Shown here piece by piece: positions 31,258 through 38,452 of a stretch of DNA of 64,000 bases. Source of the stretch: Ramlibacter cellulosilyticus (GTDB lineage: Bacteria > Pseudomonadota > Gammaproteobacteria > Burkholderiales > Burkholderiaceae_C); contig NZ_JACORT010000004.1 in assembly GCF_014297465.1 (NCBI RefSeq), positions 327,122 through 391,121 on the forward strand, written 5' to 3'. How positions within the stretch are numbered: the stretch's first letter is position 1; every line of letters starts with the position of its first letter. The notes under the pieces were generated by a model that worked only from the letters and a program-made list of their open reading frames with translations, did no database searches and was not told the DNA's origin. Made by a program: the position numbers and the translations under genes.

Positions 31258-33399
31258 TCAGAAGGCGTAGCGTTCGCGCGCGCGGGCATCGCGGCGCTGC
31301 AGCGCGCCGATGACGGCGCGGCTCACGCGCTGGCGCAGGCGGTCCCAGCGGCTCGGGTTGGTCACGATCTGCGCCTTGTAGAAGGAAGGGCACAGCACGG
31401 CGGCGTGCGACACCTCGCCGCACAGGCCGCAGCCCACGCAGGAGTCCAGTACCGTCGCGATGGGGTCCGTGCGCAGCGGGTCCGGGTTCGGCTTGATCGA
31501 CAGCGACGGGCAGCCGGAGAGGCGGATGCACGAGTGGTCGCCGGTGCAGGTGTCGGAGTCGATGCCGAAGCGCTCGCGCACCACGCGCTTGCCTTCGGCC
31601 ACGGCCTTGCGCGCGAGCGGCTTCTCGCGGCGCTGCTTGTTCAGCATGCACTCGGACTGGGCCACGAGGACCTTGGGCCCCTTCTCCCTGGTCGTGAGCG
31701 CCTCGCGCAGCGCGTCGCGCATGCCGGCGACGTCGTAGGTGCGCTTGATCGTCCTCACCCACTTCACGCCGACGCCGCGCACGGCCTTCTCGATCGCCAG
31801 GCCCGTCGTGCGCGTCTTGTTCTCGGCGGCGGACGACAGGATGTCCTGGCCGCCGGTGGCGGAGGTGTAGCTGTTGTCGACGACGATGGTCAGATTGTCG
31901 CTGCGGTTGAACACCGAGTTGGCGACGCCGCTGGTCAGGCCGTTGTGCCAGAAGCCGCCGTCGCCCATCACGCTGATCGCGCGCTTGTGGCCTTCGCCGG
32001 TGTTGAGCGCGGCCGCGCCGGCGCTGCCGAGGCCGTAGCCCATCGTCGTGTTGCCGATGTTGAAGGGCGGCAGGATGGAGAACAGGTGGCAGCCGATGTC
32101 GGCGCTGACGTGGTGCGGGCCCAGCTCGCGCTCCACCAGCTTCATCGCGGTGAAGATGGGGCGCTCGGGGCAGCCCGTGCAGAAGCCGGGCGGGCGGGCG
32201 GAAACGCTGTCGGCCAGCGGCTTGAGCGGGATCACCTTGGGCGGCTTCGCGACGACGGGCTCGGGCTGCAGGCGGCCCACCTTCTCGAGGAAGGCGCGCA
32301 CGCCCTTGAGCGTTTCGGCCGCGGTGTACTCGCCCGCGACCGGCAGCAGGTCCTTGCCGTGCAGCGCGGTGGGCACGCCTTCGCGGCGCAGGATGGCGGC
32401 GACGTTCTGCTCGATGAAGTTCGGCTGCCCTTCCTCCACCATCAGCACCGCGCGCTTGCCACGGCAGAAGCGCAGCACCTCGCTGTCGATCACCGGGTAG
32501 GCGACGTTCATGCAGTACAGCGGGATCCTGCTGTTGCCGTACACGTCGGCGAAGCCCAGGCGCTCCAGCACGCGCAGCGCGGTGTTGTAGTTGCCGCCCT
32601 GCACGATGATGCCGACGTCGTCGGCGCCTTCGGCGAAGAACTCGTTGAGCCCGCGCTCCTCGATGAACTTCACGGCGGCGGGCCAGCGCTCGCGCACCTT
32701 TTCCTGCTCGTGGACGAAGCTCGCGGGCGGCAGCACGATGCGGCTCACGTCGCGCTGCGGGTTGTCGAGCGCTTCGCCGATGGTGAAGGACGGGCGCTTG
32801 TTCTCGGACGCGGTGAACTCGCCGTGCACGTGGCACGCGCGAATGCGCAGCTGCAGCATCACCGGCGTGTGGCTGGCTTCGGAGAGCTCGAAGCCCTCCT
32901 TCACCGCGCGCACGATGGCCGGCAGGTTGGGACGCGGGTCCAGCAGCCAGATCTGCGACTTCATCGCGAACGCGTGGCTGCGCTCCTGCATGATCGAGGA
33001 GCCTTCGCCGTAGTCCTCGCCCACCACCACCAGCGCGCCGCCGGTGACGCCACCGGAGGCGAGGTTCGCGAGCGCGTCGGAGGCGACGTTGGTGCCCACG
33101 GTGGCCTTGAAGGTGACCGCACCGCGCAAGGGGTAGTTGACGGAAGCGGCGAGCGTGGCGGCGGCGGTGGCTTCGCTCGCGCTGTTCTCGAAGCGGATGC
33201 CGTTCTCGGCCAGGATGTCCTGCGCGTCGGCGAGCACGTCCATCAGGTGCGAGATGGGCGCGCCCTGGTAGCCCGCGACGTACGCGACGCCGGATTCGAG
33301 CAGCGCCTTCGTGACCGCGAGGATGCCTTCCCCACGGAAGGTCTCGCCCTCGCCCAGGCGCAACTTCTTCACTTCCTCGACGAACGATCTCTCGGCCAT
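31258..33399 (-). CDS. 2-oxoacid (indolepyruvate-type):ferredoxin oxidoreductase, IorA-like TPP subunit
   Basis: The 713-residue protein has alpha-type and TPP-binding domains (GDGGFWHNGLTSGVANSVFN). Cys clusters for 4Fe-4S centres lie near residues 617-632 and 654-671 (CVGCGLC). The family oxidatively decarboxylates aryl 2-oxoacids to aryl-CoA with ferredoxin. Possible substrates here are indolepyruvate or, fitting the downstream AbmA pathway better, isatinate (2-aminophenylglyoxylate) giving anthraniloyl-CoA. It is the first gene of the 21-gene array, divergent from a MarR gene. Confidence 0.87.
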   Translation of the reverse strand: MAERSFVEEVKKLRLGEGETFRGEGILAVTKALLESGVAYVAGYQGAPISHLMDVLADAQDILAENGIRFENSASEATAAATLAASVNYPLRGAVTFKATVGTNVASDALANLASGGVTGGALVVVGEDYGEGSSIMQERSHAFAMKSQIWLLDPRPNLPAIVRAVKEGFELSEASHTPVMLQLRIRACHVHGEFTASENKRPSFTIGEALDNPQRDVSRIVLPPASFVHEQEKVRERWPAAVKFIEERGLNEFFAEGADDVGIIVQGGNYNTALRVLERLGFADVYGNSRIPLYCMNVAYPVIDSEVLRFCRGKRAVLMVEEGQPNFIEQNVAAILRREGVPTALHGKDLLPVAGEYTAAETLKGVRAFLEKVGRLQPEPVVAKPPKVIPLKPLADSVSARPPGFCTGCPERPIFTAMKLVERELGPHHVSADIGCHLFSILPPFNIGNTTMGYGLGSAGAAALNTGEGHKRAISVMGDGGFWHNGLTSGVANSVFNRSDNLTIVVDNSYTSATGGQDILSSAAENKTRTTGLAIEKAVRGVGVKWVRTIKRTYDVAGMRDALREALTTREKGPKVLVAQSECMLNKQRREKPLARKAVAEGKRVVRERFGIDSDTCTGDHSCIRLSGCPSLSIKPNPDPLRTDPIATVLDSCVGCGLCGEVSHAAVLCPSFYKAQIVTNPSRWDRLRQRVSRAVIGALQRRDARARERYAF

Positions 33400-33454
33400 C
33401 TATGTCTCCGGTGTCGCCGCGTTTGCACGCGCGATGTGCACTTGCCTGCGGATT

Positions 33455-33483
33455 AGTTTAAGCTGGAACATATGAAAAGTCAT
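33455..33483 (-). promoter_or_regulatory. Candidate iorA promoter overlapped by a MarR operator-like motif
   Basis: On the minus strand, ATGACT (33483-33478) and TAAACT (33460-33455) are spaced by 17 bp. Between and over them lies AACATATGAAAAGT (33467-33480, plus strand). An almost identical motif, AATATATGAAAAGT, lies in the other MarR promoter region at 37912-37925. The flanks also agree (AGCT upstream, ATG downstream). A regulator bound here would block RNA polymerase. Confidence 0.6.
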
Positions 33484-33987
33484 GCAGTTTCTGTGCCTAG
33501 GGAATACCCCGATTCGCAGGCGGCACGCAGGCCTCGTGCTGGTGCGCGCGGCAGCACGGCAGCTGCATCGACCCCGTTCGTGGAGGGGTATCTCCCTGCC
33601 TTGCTGGCCCAGGCGCACGACCGCATCGCGAGCGAGTTCCACGCGGTGGCGGCGGAACACGGCGTCGGCCCGTCCGAGTGGCGGGTGCTGGCCACGCTCG
33701 CGAGCGGCGAGGCCACCGGCATCAGCCGGTTGGCGCAAATCATCGTGATGAAGCAGCCGACGGTGACGCGCCTCCTCGATCGCATGCAAGCCGCCGGCCA
33801 CGTGCAGCGCGTGCCCCACGACGGGGACCGGCGCATCACGCTGGTGAGCATCACGGAGCGCGGGCAGCAGCTCACCGACAAGCTGGTGCCGCTGGCGCTG
33901 GAGCACGAGGCGCGCGTGCTCGCGCCGTTCGGCGCGGAGGGCGCGGATGCGCTGAAGCTTTCGCTGCGGCAGCTGATCGGGGTTTAG
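33472..33987 (+). CDS. MarR-family regulator (upstream copy, IadR-like)
   Basis: The 171-residue protein has a winged helix-turn-helix (about 55-135: ISRLAQIIVMKQPTVTRLLDRMQAAG and the beta-wing DGDRRITLVSITERG) flanked by dimer helices. It is similar to the second MarR protein at 37970. It is divergent from the 2-oxoacid oxidoreductase/oxygenase array and probably represses it until the aromatic ligand binds. The ATG at 33472 lies inside the operator-like motif, so the true start may be the in-frame GTG at 33493 or later. Confidence 0.85.
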   Translation: MKSHAVSVPREYPDSQAARRPRAGARGSTAAASTPFVEGYLPALLAQAHDRIASEFHAVAAEHGVGPSEWRVLATLASGEATGISRLAQIIVMKQPTVTRLLDRMQAAGHVQRVPHDGDRRITLVSITERGQQLTDKLVPLALEHEARVLAPFGAEGADALKLSLRQLIGV

Positions 33988-34003
33988 GGCAGCGGGGATC
34001 CTG

Positions 34004-34108
34004 CTGGGGTGCGCTTCGCGCAACCCAGCCTACGGGCACTGCGCGCAACCCAGCTGCGACATCCAGCGGCCGCGCCCCGTAGGCTGGGTTGCGCGCAGCG
34101 CACCCCAG
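34004..34108. repeat. Inverted repeat with CCCAGCCTACGG arms
   Basis: The left arm (34004-34035) contains GCGCAACCCAGCCTACGG. The right arm (34077-34108) is its near-perfect reverse complement, and a further AACCCAG unit sits in the loop. It lies between the convergent MarR and MDR genes and may act as a bidirectional terminator. A related repeat sits at 47249-47321. Confidence 0.75.
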
Positions 34109-34123
34109 CGCTGCGCGAAGCGC

Positions 34124-34996
34124 TCAGGCCGTGAGCACGGCCCGTCCACCATGACCGCGCGTCGCGATCCACTGCATCGCCTCGTGCGCCTGGTCGAGGG
34201 AAAACTCGCGCACCGCCAGCTGCAGCTTTCCGTCCGCGATCCGCTGCAGCAGTTGCGGCGCCGCGGCCCGCGCCGCTGCTTCGCGCCGCAGGATGTTCAG
34301 CGGCAGCAGCGCGATGTCCCGCTGCAGCAGCTCCGGCAGGTCGATGCGCGCCTCGGTCCCGCCCGCATAACCGACGAGCACCGCGCGCCCTCCGGGCTTC
34401 ACGCCGCGCAAGGCCCGTGGCAGCACTTCACCGCCCACCATGTCGAGGAGCAGGTCCGCCTCCGGCTGCACTTCCCGCGCTGCATCGAAAGCGTCCACCT
34501 GCGCACCGGCTTCGCGCGCCAGCTGCACCGCGATGGAGCCGACCGCACCGGAAGCGCCGCTCACCAGGACCCGCTCGCCGGCGCGCAGCTTCGCCACTTC
34601 GTGCAGCGCGACCCACGCGGACGTGCACGGCGAGAAGAAGGCGGAGCCCAGCGCGTAGGAGACGCCCTCCGGCAATGCCCCGAGCGCGTCGTCGGGCACC
34701 TCGATGCACTCGCGCCAGGTGCCGTCGCGGGCGATGCCCAGGCCCGCGCCGCGCATCCACACGCGGGTGCCGGGCGCGAATCGCTCGCCTGAAATCACGA
34801 CCCCGGCCGCTTCGACGCCGGGGACGTATGGCAGCGGCGGATGGCGCAGGAAGGCGCCGCTCCACACCGTCCGGTCGATGTGCCCCACCGTCGCCGCATG
34901 CATGCGCACGAGCGTGCGCCCGGCTCCGCCCTGCGGCTGCGGAAGGTCTTCCACGCGGGGCGCCTCGCCCCAGGCGTGCACGCGCACGGCCTTCAT
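34124..34996 (-). CDS. Zinc-independent MDR/quinone-oxidoreductase-family dehydrogenase
   Basis: The 290-residue protein has the MDR fold: an N-terminal GroES-like domain and an NADPH-binding domain with the motif SGASGAVGSIAVQLA. The structural zinc Cys cluster is absent. It reduces or oxidises C=C or carbonyl groups with NADP(H). It is last of the four-gene operon led by the opine-dehydrogenase-family gene, and its start overlaps the hydrolase stop by 4 bp. The substrate is unknown. Confidence 0.82.
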   Translation of the reverse strand: MKAVRVHAWGEAPRVEDLPQPQGGAGRTLVRMHAATVGHIDRTVWSGAFLRHPPLPYVPGVEAAGVVISGERFAPGTRVWMRGAGLGIARDGTWRECIEVPDDALGALPEGVSYALGSAFFSPCTSAWVALHEVAKLRAGERVLVSGASGAVGSIAVQLAREAGAQVDAFDAAREVQPEADLLLDMVGGEVLPRALRGVKPGGRAVLVGYAGGTEARIDLPELLQRDIALLPLNILRREAAARAAAPQLLQRIADGKLQLAVREFSLDQAHEAMQWIATRGHGGRAVLTA

Positions 34997-35793
34997 CGCT
35001 GCGCCTCCAGGAAACGCAGCACGGCCTGCGCGAAGGCCCCCGGCAACTGGTCCGGCAGCGGCACCATGCCTTCGGGGATGTCGGCCAGTTGCGCCTGCGG
35101 CAGCAATTGCAGCCAGTGCGCCGCATGCGGGGCTGCGAAAGGATCGCCGCCGGCGCGGACCACCAGCGTCGGCTGCGTGACGGCGGCGATGCGCTCCTCC
35201 ATGCGGTACGAGGCGACAGCGCGGTGGCCGCCTTCGACGTCGCCGCGGACCTGGAGCGCGTCGAGCACGAAGGCCTCCAGGAGATCGGGTCGGCCCTCCG
35301 GATAGAAGCCCTGGCGCTTGCGCCACAGCGCGGCGAGATGGCTGCCGTCCGTGCTGGGCTCCACGGCATCGATCGGCGGCCGCCCGGCGCGCACGCGCCG
35401 GAACTCGGCATCGGTGTACGGCGTCGAGGAGAGGACCAGCGAGCGGACACGCCCGCCGTGCCGGGCCGCGAGTTCGATCGCGATCACGCCGCCGGTGTGG
35501 TGGCCGACCACGTGCGCCTGCGGGATGCCGAGGGCGTCGAGGAACTGCGCCGCCACTTGCGCCCAGGCCTCGATCGAAGCCGGCCCCGCGGGCGGATCCG
35601 AAGCACCGAAGCCGGCGGTATCCATCGCAATGGCACGGTAGCGTGCACCGAGCACGGGCAGCACGCCCGCATACTCCGCCCAGCTCCGCGGCGTCTGGTG
35701 CAGCAGCAGCACGGGGAGCGCATCGTCCGGGCCGCATCGGGCGTAGTGCACCTGCCCGTGCGGCAGGTCGACGTACGCCTTGCGGATCCTCAT
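34993..35793 (-). CDS. Alpha/beta hydrolase with GHHTG nucleophile elbow
   Basis: The 266-residue alpha/beta-fold protein has an HQTPRSW oxyanion-type loop (HGxP-like), but the nucleophile elbow reads G97-H-H-T-G101. Its central position is His instead of Ser, Cys or Asp. The canonical catalytic triad is therefore incomplete as read. It could be a non-hydrolytic member, or use Thr100 or an unusual mechanism. It overlaps its neighbours on both sides by 4 bp. Confidence 0.75.
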   Translation of the reverse strand: MRIRKAYVDLPHGQVHYARCGPDDALPVLLLHQTPRSWAEYAGVLPVLGARYRAIAMDTAGFGASDPPAGPASIEAWAQVAAQFLDALGIPQAHVVGHHTGGVIAIELAARHGGRVRSLVLSSTPYTDAEFRRVRAGRPPIDAVEPSTDGSHLAALWRKRQGFYPEGRPDLLEAFVLDALQVRGDVEGGHRAVASYRMEERIAAVTQPTLVVRAGGDPFAAPHAAHWLQLLPQAQLADIPEGMVPLPDQLPGAFAQAVLRFLEAQR

Positions 35794-36782
35794 GACAGGG
35801 TGCGCTCCGCCGGCGGCTTCCACAGGCCTGCGTGCTTCAGCATGCCCAGCGTGCGCGAGAGCACGTCCAGCCGGTAGGCGAGTACGTCGCGCCCTTCGTA
35901 CTGGTAGAAGCCGCTGCCGGTCTTCAGGCCCAGCTTGCCCTCTTCCATCATGCGGCCGACGATCGCCGGCGCCTGGTAGCGATGCGGGTCGATGCTGCCG
36001 GCCATCTCGCGGCTGGCGTGGTGCAGGATGTCGCAGCCGCCGAAGTCGATGAACTCCACCACGCCCAGCGCGGCGAAGCGCAGGCCCATGCCGTAGCGGG
36101 TGGCCTTGTCGATTTCCTCCGCCGTGGCGACGCCCTCTTCCACCATGCGCGCGGCTTCGTTCATCACGAGCGCCTGCAGGCGCGGCACGATGTAGCCCGG
36201 GGCCGGGCCGCACACCACGGGCAGCTTGCCGATGCCCTCCATCAGCGTGCGCGTGCGCGCCAGCACTTCGGCACTGGTGCCCGGATGCGTGCTCAGCTCC
36301 ACGACCGGGATCACGTAGGCCGGATTGAGCCAGTGCATGTTGAGGAAGCGTTCGGGCTTCTCGACGATCTCCGCCAGTTGCGTCACCAGGATGCTGCTGG
36401 TCGTGGAGGTGAGGATCGCGTCGGCCCGGCAATGCCGGTTGATCTGCGCGAAGGCTTCGCGCTTCGCCTCCATCGTCTCGGGCACGCCTTCGAAGACGAG
36501 TTCGGCCGCGGCGAGCGCAGCTGGCGCGCCGGCGGCGTCGACCATCTCGACACGCGCTGCGATCTCCGGAATGTTCCTTTCCTCGATCGCGCCCAGCTTC
36601 GCGAGCCCGAGCAGCGCGCCGCGCACTTCGGCCATCGCCTCCTCGCGCAGCTTCTGCCAGGCTTCCGGTGTGCGCTGCCGCAGGTCCACGAGGGCGATGC
36701 GATGGCCGGCGTACGCGAAGCTGATCGCGATGCCGCGGCCCATGCGGCCGGCGCCCACGGCAACGAAACGCGGCGCGCTCAT
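35790..36782 (-). CDS. 3-hydroxyacyl-CoA dehydrogenase family protein
   Basis: The 330-residue protein has an N-terminal Rossmann domain (VAVGAGRMGRGIA) and the C-terminal helical domain. Catalytic-type residues are visible in NMHWLNPAYVIPVVEL (His) and EGVPE, and the GSGFYQYEG ending is typical. It oxidises a 3-hydroxyacyl-CoA or similar hydroxy acid with NAD. It is coupled by an ATGA overlap to the opine-dehydrogenase-family gene upstream and the hydrolase gene downstream. Confidence 0.87.
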   Translation of the reverse strand: MSAPRFVAVGAGRMGRGIAISFAYAGHRIALVDLRQRTPEAWQKLREEAMAEVRGALLGLAKLGAIEERNIPEIAARVEMVDAAGAPAALAAAELVFEGVPETMEAKREAFAQINRHCRADAILTSTTSSILVTQLAEIVEKPERFLNMHWLNPAYVIPVVELSTHPGTSAEVLARTRTLMEGIGKLPVVCGPAPGYIVPRLQALVMNEAARMVEEGVATAEEIDKATRYGMGLRFAALGVVEFIDFGGCDILHHASREMAGSIDPHRYQAPAIVGRMMEEGKLGLKTGSGFYQYEGRDVLAYRLDVLSRTLGMLKHAGLWKPPAERTLS

Positions 36783-37852
36783 TCGCCGTCGTGCAGCAGC
36801 TGCTGCATGGCCGCGCGATCGAGCTTGTCCAGGCCCAGGCCTTCCAGCGTGCGCGGGCCCTTGCGCAGGTCGCGCCCCTGCCAGCCGCCGGCGATCGCCA
36901 GCAGCCCTTGCGCGATGGGCGCATCGGCGCCGACCCAGCGGGCGACGGAGGCCAGGAAGGCGAGGCCCAGTTCCGTGTCTTCCGTGACGTAGCGGTGCGT
37001 GTGCAGGTCGATGTGCTCGCGCCAGTCGCCGGACTTCACCAGCTTCTTGTGGGCGTCGCCGTACATCCACTGGTCGTTGTTGTAGTGGTCGGCCAGCGGG
37101 TAGTGAGGAGCGCCGTAGCCGAGTGCCTCGCGGACCGCGACGCGCTCCAGGTCGAGGCGATCGGTCACCGCGCGCACCGAGGACTGCGTGCCTTCGTTGT
37201 GGATGTCCCAGCGCTCGAAGTGCTGCAGCGGCGCCGCGTTCATCACGATCAGCGGCGGATGGATGATGGGGCCGGCGTTCATCAGCGCGCCGGAGAGCGC
37301 GTCGCCGCAGCCGTGCACGCTGGGATAGGCCTCGCGGATCACCTTCAGCGCGTGCTCGCTCTTGCGCGCGGGATACACGCCGGTCGGCAGGCGCACGGCG
37401 CGGATCGTGACGTTCACTTCCCGGTCGCCGTGCTTGCGTGCGAGATACGGCAGCGTGCCCGTCTCCGCCCAGGCCACGTCGGCCCGATTGCCCGCCTGGC
37501 GCACGATGCGCGCCATCACGAAGCTGCCGAAGGTGCCGGGCGGCAGGAAGACGACCTGGCCGTCCTTCAGGTGCGGCGCCATGGCGCGGGCGATGTCTTC
37601 CTGCGCGACGGCGGGAGAAGGCAGCACGATGAGCTGCGCACCGGCGAGCGCCTTGCCGATGTCGGCGGTGGCCAGCGCGATCTTCACGTCGCGCGGGCCG
37701 TCGGAATCCTTCAGGACGATGCTGCCGGTCTCAATGACGGGCTTCAGCGCCGCCGCGTCGCGGCGCCAGAGGCGCACTTCGTGGCCGGCTTCGGACAGGT
37801 CGGCGGCGGCGGCATAGCAGCCATGGCCGCCGCCCAGGATGGCGATCTTCAT
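36779..37852 (-). CDS. Opine (octopine/nopaline) dehydrogenase family protein
   Basis: The 357-residue protein starts at ATG 37852 (MKIAILGGGHGCYAAA); a longer frame upstream has no support. The N-terminal NAD(P)-binding GGGHG motif and the C-terminal octopine-dehydrogenase-type helical domain (NAAPLQHFERWDIHNEG, with a conserved His) fit the family. Opine dehydrogenases make or oxidise N-(1-carboxyalkyl)-amino acids. In a plant-hormone catabolic locus it may handle an amino-acid-linked or imine intermediate (inference). It heads its operon, divergent from marR2. Confidence 0.82.
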   Translation of the reverse strand: MKIAILGGGHGCYAAAADLSEAGHEVRLWRRDAAALKPVIETGSIVLKDSDGPRDVKIALATADIGKALAGAQLIVLPSPAVAQEDIARAMAPHLKDGQVVFLPPGTFGSFVMARIVRQAGNRADVAWAETGTLPYLARKHGDREVNVTIRAVRLPTGVYPARKSEHALKVIREAYPSVHGCGDALSGALMNAGPIIHPPLIVMNAAPLQHFERWDIHNEGTQSSVRAVTDRLDLERVAVREALGYGAPHYPLADHYNNDQWMYGDAHKKLVKSGDWREHIDLHTHRYVTEDTELGLAFLASVARWVGADAPIAQGLLAIAGGWQGRDLRKGPRTLEGLGLDKLDRAAMQQLLHDGE

Positions 37853-37896
37853 CTCGGCGATATCTCCTGTGATGCGGCGACCCGGTGGCAGCACGC

Positions 37897-37935
37897 TTGC
37901 GCATGTACATTACTTTTCATATATTGAGCTGTCAA
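37897..37935. promoter_or_regulatory. Overlapping divergent promoters with shared MarR operator motif
   Basis: For the MarR gene on the plus strand, TTGCGC (37897-37902) and TATATT (37920-37925) are 17 bp apart. For the opine-dehydrogenase-family operon on the minus strand, TTGACA (37935-37930) and TAATGT (37912-37907) are 17 bp apart. The motif AATATATGAAAAGT (minus strand, 37925-37912) covers both spacers, so one bound dimer could shut both directions. It matches the motif at 33467-33480. Confidence 0.65.
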
Positions 37936-37969
37936 GCACCGAGACCTCGGGACAAACGACAATGCAGTC

Positions 37970-38449
37970 ATGAGCAAGGCCAAGGCCAACCCGGCCGCTT
38001 TCGTGGACGACTACCTGCCTGCCCTGCTGGCGCAGGCGAGCCATCTCATCTCCGGCGAGTTCCACCGCATCGTCAAGGCCAAGGGCTTCACGGTGTCGGA
38101 CTGGCGCGTGCTGGCCAGCCTGGACGGCGCCGAACCGATGAGCATCGGCGCGCTCGTGCGCCTCACCACCATGAAGCAGCCGACGCTCACGCGCGTCGTC
38201 GACCGGCTGCAGGCCGGCGGCCACGTGCGGCGCATCGCGCACGAGACGGACCGGCGCATCACGCTGATCCAGATCACGACCGCCGGCGACAAGCTGGTGG
38301 CGGGACTGATCGAGATGGCCAAGGAACACGAGCGGCGCGTGCTGGAGCCCTTCGGCCTGTCGCGCTCCAACGAGCTGAAGAAGACGCTCAAGCAGATGAT
38401 CGAGCTGCACGCCGGCCTGGCGCACGACGGCGACGACGAGGAAGAATGA
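37970..38449 (+). CDS. MarR-family regulator (second copy)
   Basis: The 159-residue protein starts at ATG 37970 (MSKAKANPAAFVDDYLP). It has the MarR winged helix (about 45-115: IGALVRLTTMKQPTLTRVVDRLQAGG and wing DRRITLIQITTAG). It is a paralogue of the protein at 33472; the two align from FVDDYLPALLAQA onward. It is probably autoregulated through the operator at 37912-37925. It ends 3 bp from the convergent acyl-CoA ligase gene. Confidence 0.9.
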   Translation: MSKAKANPAAFVDDYLPALLAQASHLISGEFHRIVKAKGFTVSDWRVLASLDGAEPMSIGALVRLTTMKQPTLTRVVDRLQAGGHVRRIAHETDRRITLIQITTAGDKLVAGLIEMAKEHERRVLEPFGLSRSNELKKTLKQMIELHAGLAHDGDDEEE

Positions 38450-38452
38450 GCT

